NCBI GenBank assembly: GCA_019113665.1
Contig: DXGW01000177.1
Location: 1 to 14,368 of the forward strand
Direction of reading: 5' to 3'
DNA from: Candidatus Alistipes excrementipullorum
Lineage (GTDB): Bacteria > Bacteroidota > Bacteroidia > Bacteroidales > Rikenellaceae
Length of the DNA stretch: 14,368 nt
Both the position numbers and the translations under genes were made by a program. Below are positions 13,803 through 14,368 of this stretch, piece after piece. Below the pieces are notes generated by a model. It made no database searches. It had not been told where the DNA came from and worked only from the letters and a program-made list of their open reading frames with translations. Position 1 is the stretch's first letter. Each line of letters begins with the position of its first letter.

Positions 13803-14368
13803 CTACCTGCCGCCATACTGCGACGTCGAGAGCAATCCGCATGCCGCCTCGATATCCTCGCCGCGCGATGCGCGTATCGTGGTCATGATGCCGCGCGAGG
13901 TCAGGGCGTCGCGGAAAGCCTCCATGTGCGCCTGGTCGGGCGAGAAGTAGGGAGAGCCCGGTATGCGGTGGAAACGTATGAGATTGATACGGCACTTTAT
14001 GCCGTTGAGCAGCCTGCAGAGTTCGCGGACATGAGCCGGAGAGTCGTTGAGCCCGCTCATGACGATATATTCGAACGACACGCGGCGCTGGTGCGTGAAA
14101 TCGTACTCGCGGAGTATGTCGGCGACACCGGCAATGGGCCATGCCTTCTCCACGGGCATGATCTCGGCCCGCTGGTCATGGAACGGGTTGTGAAGGCTGA
14201 CGGCCAGATGCACGTCTGTCGAGTCGAGGAAGCGGCGCAGATTGGCGGCAACGCCCGCCGTCGATACGGTTATGCGCGTGGGAGACCAGCCGAAACCCCA
14301 GTCGGAGGTCAGCACCTCGAGTGCCGGAAGCAGGTTCTCCATATTGTCGAGAGGCTCGCCCATGCCCA
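13803..14368 (-). CDS. rlmN: 23S rRNA (adenine-C2) methyltransferase RlmN, C-terminal part
   Basis: The last 188 or so residues of RlmN are present; the N-terminus and radical SAM CxxxCxxC motif lie beyond the window edge at 14368. RlmN methylates C2 of A2503 in 23S rRNA and A37 of some tRNAs. Visible signatures are GMGEPLDN at the edge, TVSTAGV, LAVSLHNP, FEYIVMSGLNDSPAHV, INLIRFHRIPGSPYFSP and TIRASRGEDIEAACGLL, the last containing the Cys that forms the methyl-transfer intermediate. The stop (TAG at 13805-13803) is 21 bases before the thioredoxin-like remnant. The GEDIEAACG motif is intact, so the enzyme should be functional. Confidence 0.95.
   Translation of the reverse strand, partial: GMGEPLDNMENLLPALEVLTSDWGFGWSPTRITVSTAGVAANLRRFLDSTDVHLAVSLHNPFHDQRAEIMPVEKAWPIAGVADILREYDFTHQRRVSFEYIVMSGLNDSPAHVRELCRLLNGIKCRINLIRFHRIPGSPYFSPDQAHMEAFRDALTSRGIMTTIRASRGEDIEAACGLLSTSQYGGR

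Noticed and set aside
1..14368. CRISPR array, tRNA or rRNA gene, insertion sequence or prophage
   Set aside because: No regularly spaced repeats, cloverleaf-like sequence, rRNA sequence, transposase or integrase was seen on either strand.

Overview
The window looks like a chromosomal segment of a GC-rich Bacteroidales bacterium, most likely Alistipes or a relative in the Rikenellaceae. That genus guess rests on protein style and pathway content, not on a database match. Supporting signs are repeated copies of the Bacteroidetes -7 promoter element TAnnTTTG just upstream of genes, weak or absent Shine-Dalgarno sequences, a BACON-domain lipoprotein protease, a stand-alone PASTA protein, and a Bacteroidetes-style MqnE of the futalosine menaquinone route. 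No rRNA, tRNA, CRISPR array, IS element or prophage gene was found.

Layout. (1) Positions 1-1092, minus strand: a possible start of an off-window gene, then nrnA (DHH phosphoesterase). (2) 1111-1147: a strong hairpin terminator. (3) 1167-3708, minus: a lipoprotein S41 protease and nth (endonuclease III), each with its own -7 box. (4) 3771-3800: a perfect terminator hairpin closing a six-gene minus-strand cluster. Read in transcription order from 10149 down to 3857 the cluster is tgt, unknown Cys-rich lipoprotein, LptF/LptG-type permease, mqnE, PASTA-repeat membrane protein, rluD-type pseudouridine synthase. Gaps are 21, 13, -1, 6 and -4 bases, so this is very probably one operon. (5) 10150-10397: a divergent intergenic region with GC-rich hairpins, a 12-base palindrome and promoters on both sides. 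(6) 10398-13603, plus strand: a tight operon of a family 2 glycosyltransferase, an ECF-type sigma factor, rsmG and a secreted endonuclease/exonuclease/phosphatase-fold hydrolase. (7) 13604-14368, minus: a truncated thioredoxin-like remnant and the C-terminal half of rlmN, convergent with region 6.

Function. Most genes are housekeeping: RNA modification (tgt, rluD-type, rsmG, rlmN), DNA repair (nth), nucleotide recycling (nrnA), menaquinone synthesis (mqnE) and envelope biogenesis (permease, PASTA protein, glycosyltransferase). I see no complete novel defence or mobile system. The more unusual points are the S41 protease gene, whose protease half is much more AT-rich than its N-terminal part and its neighbours; a Tgt that lacks the three canonical zinc-binding cysteines; a near-leaderless promoter arrangement at nrnA; the structured divergent region before the glycosyltransferase; an unknown Cys-rich lipoprotein between tgt and the permease; and the broken thioredoxin gene.
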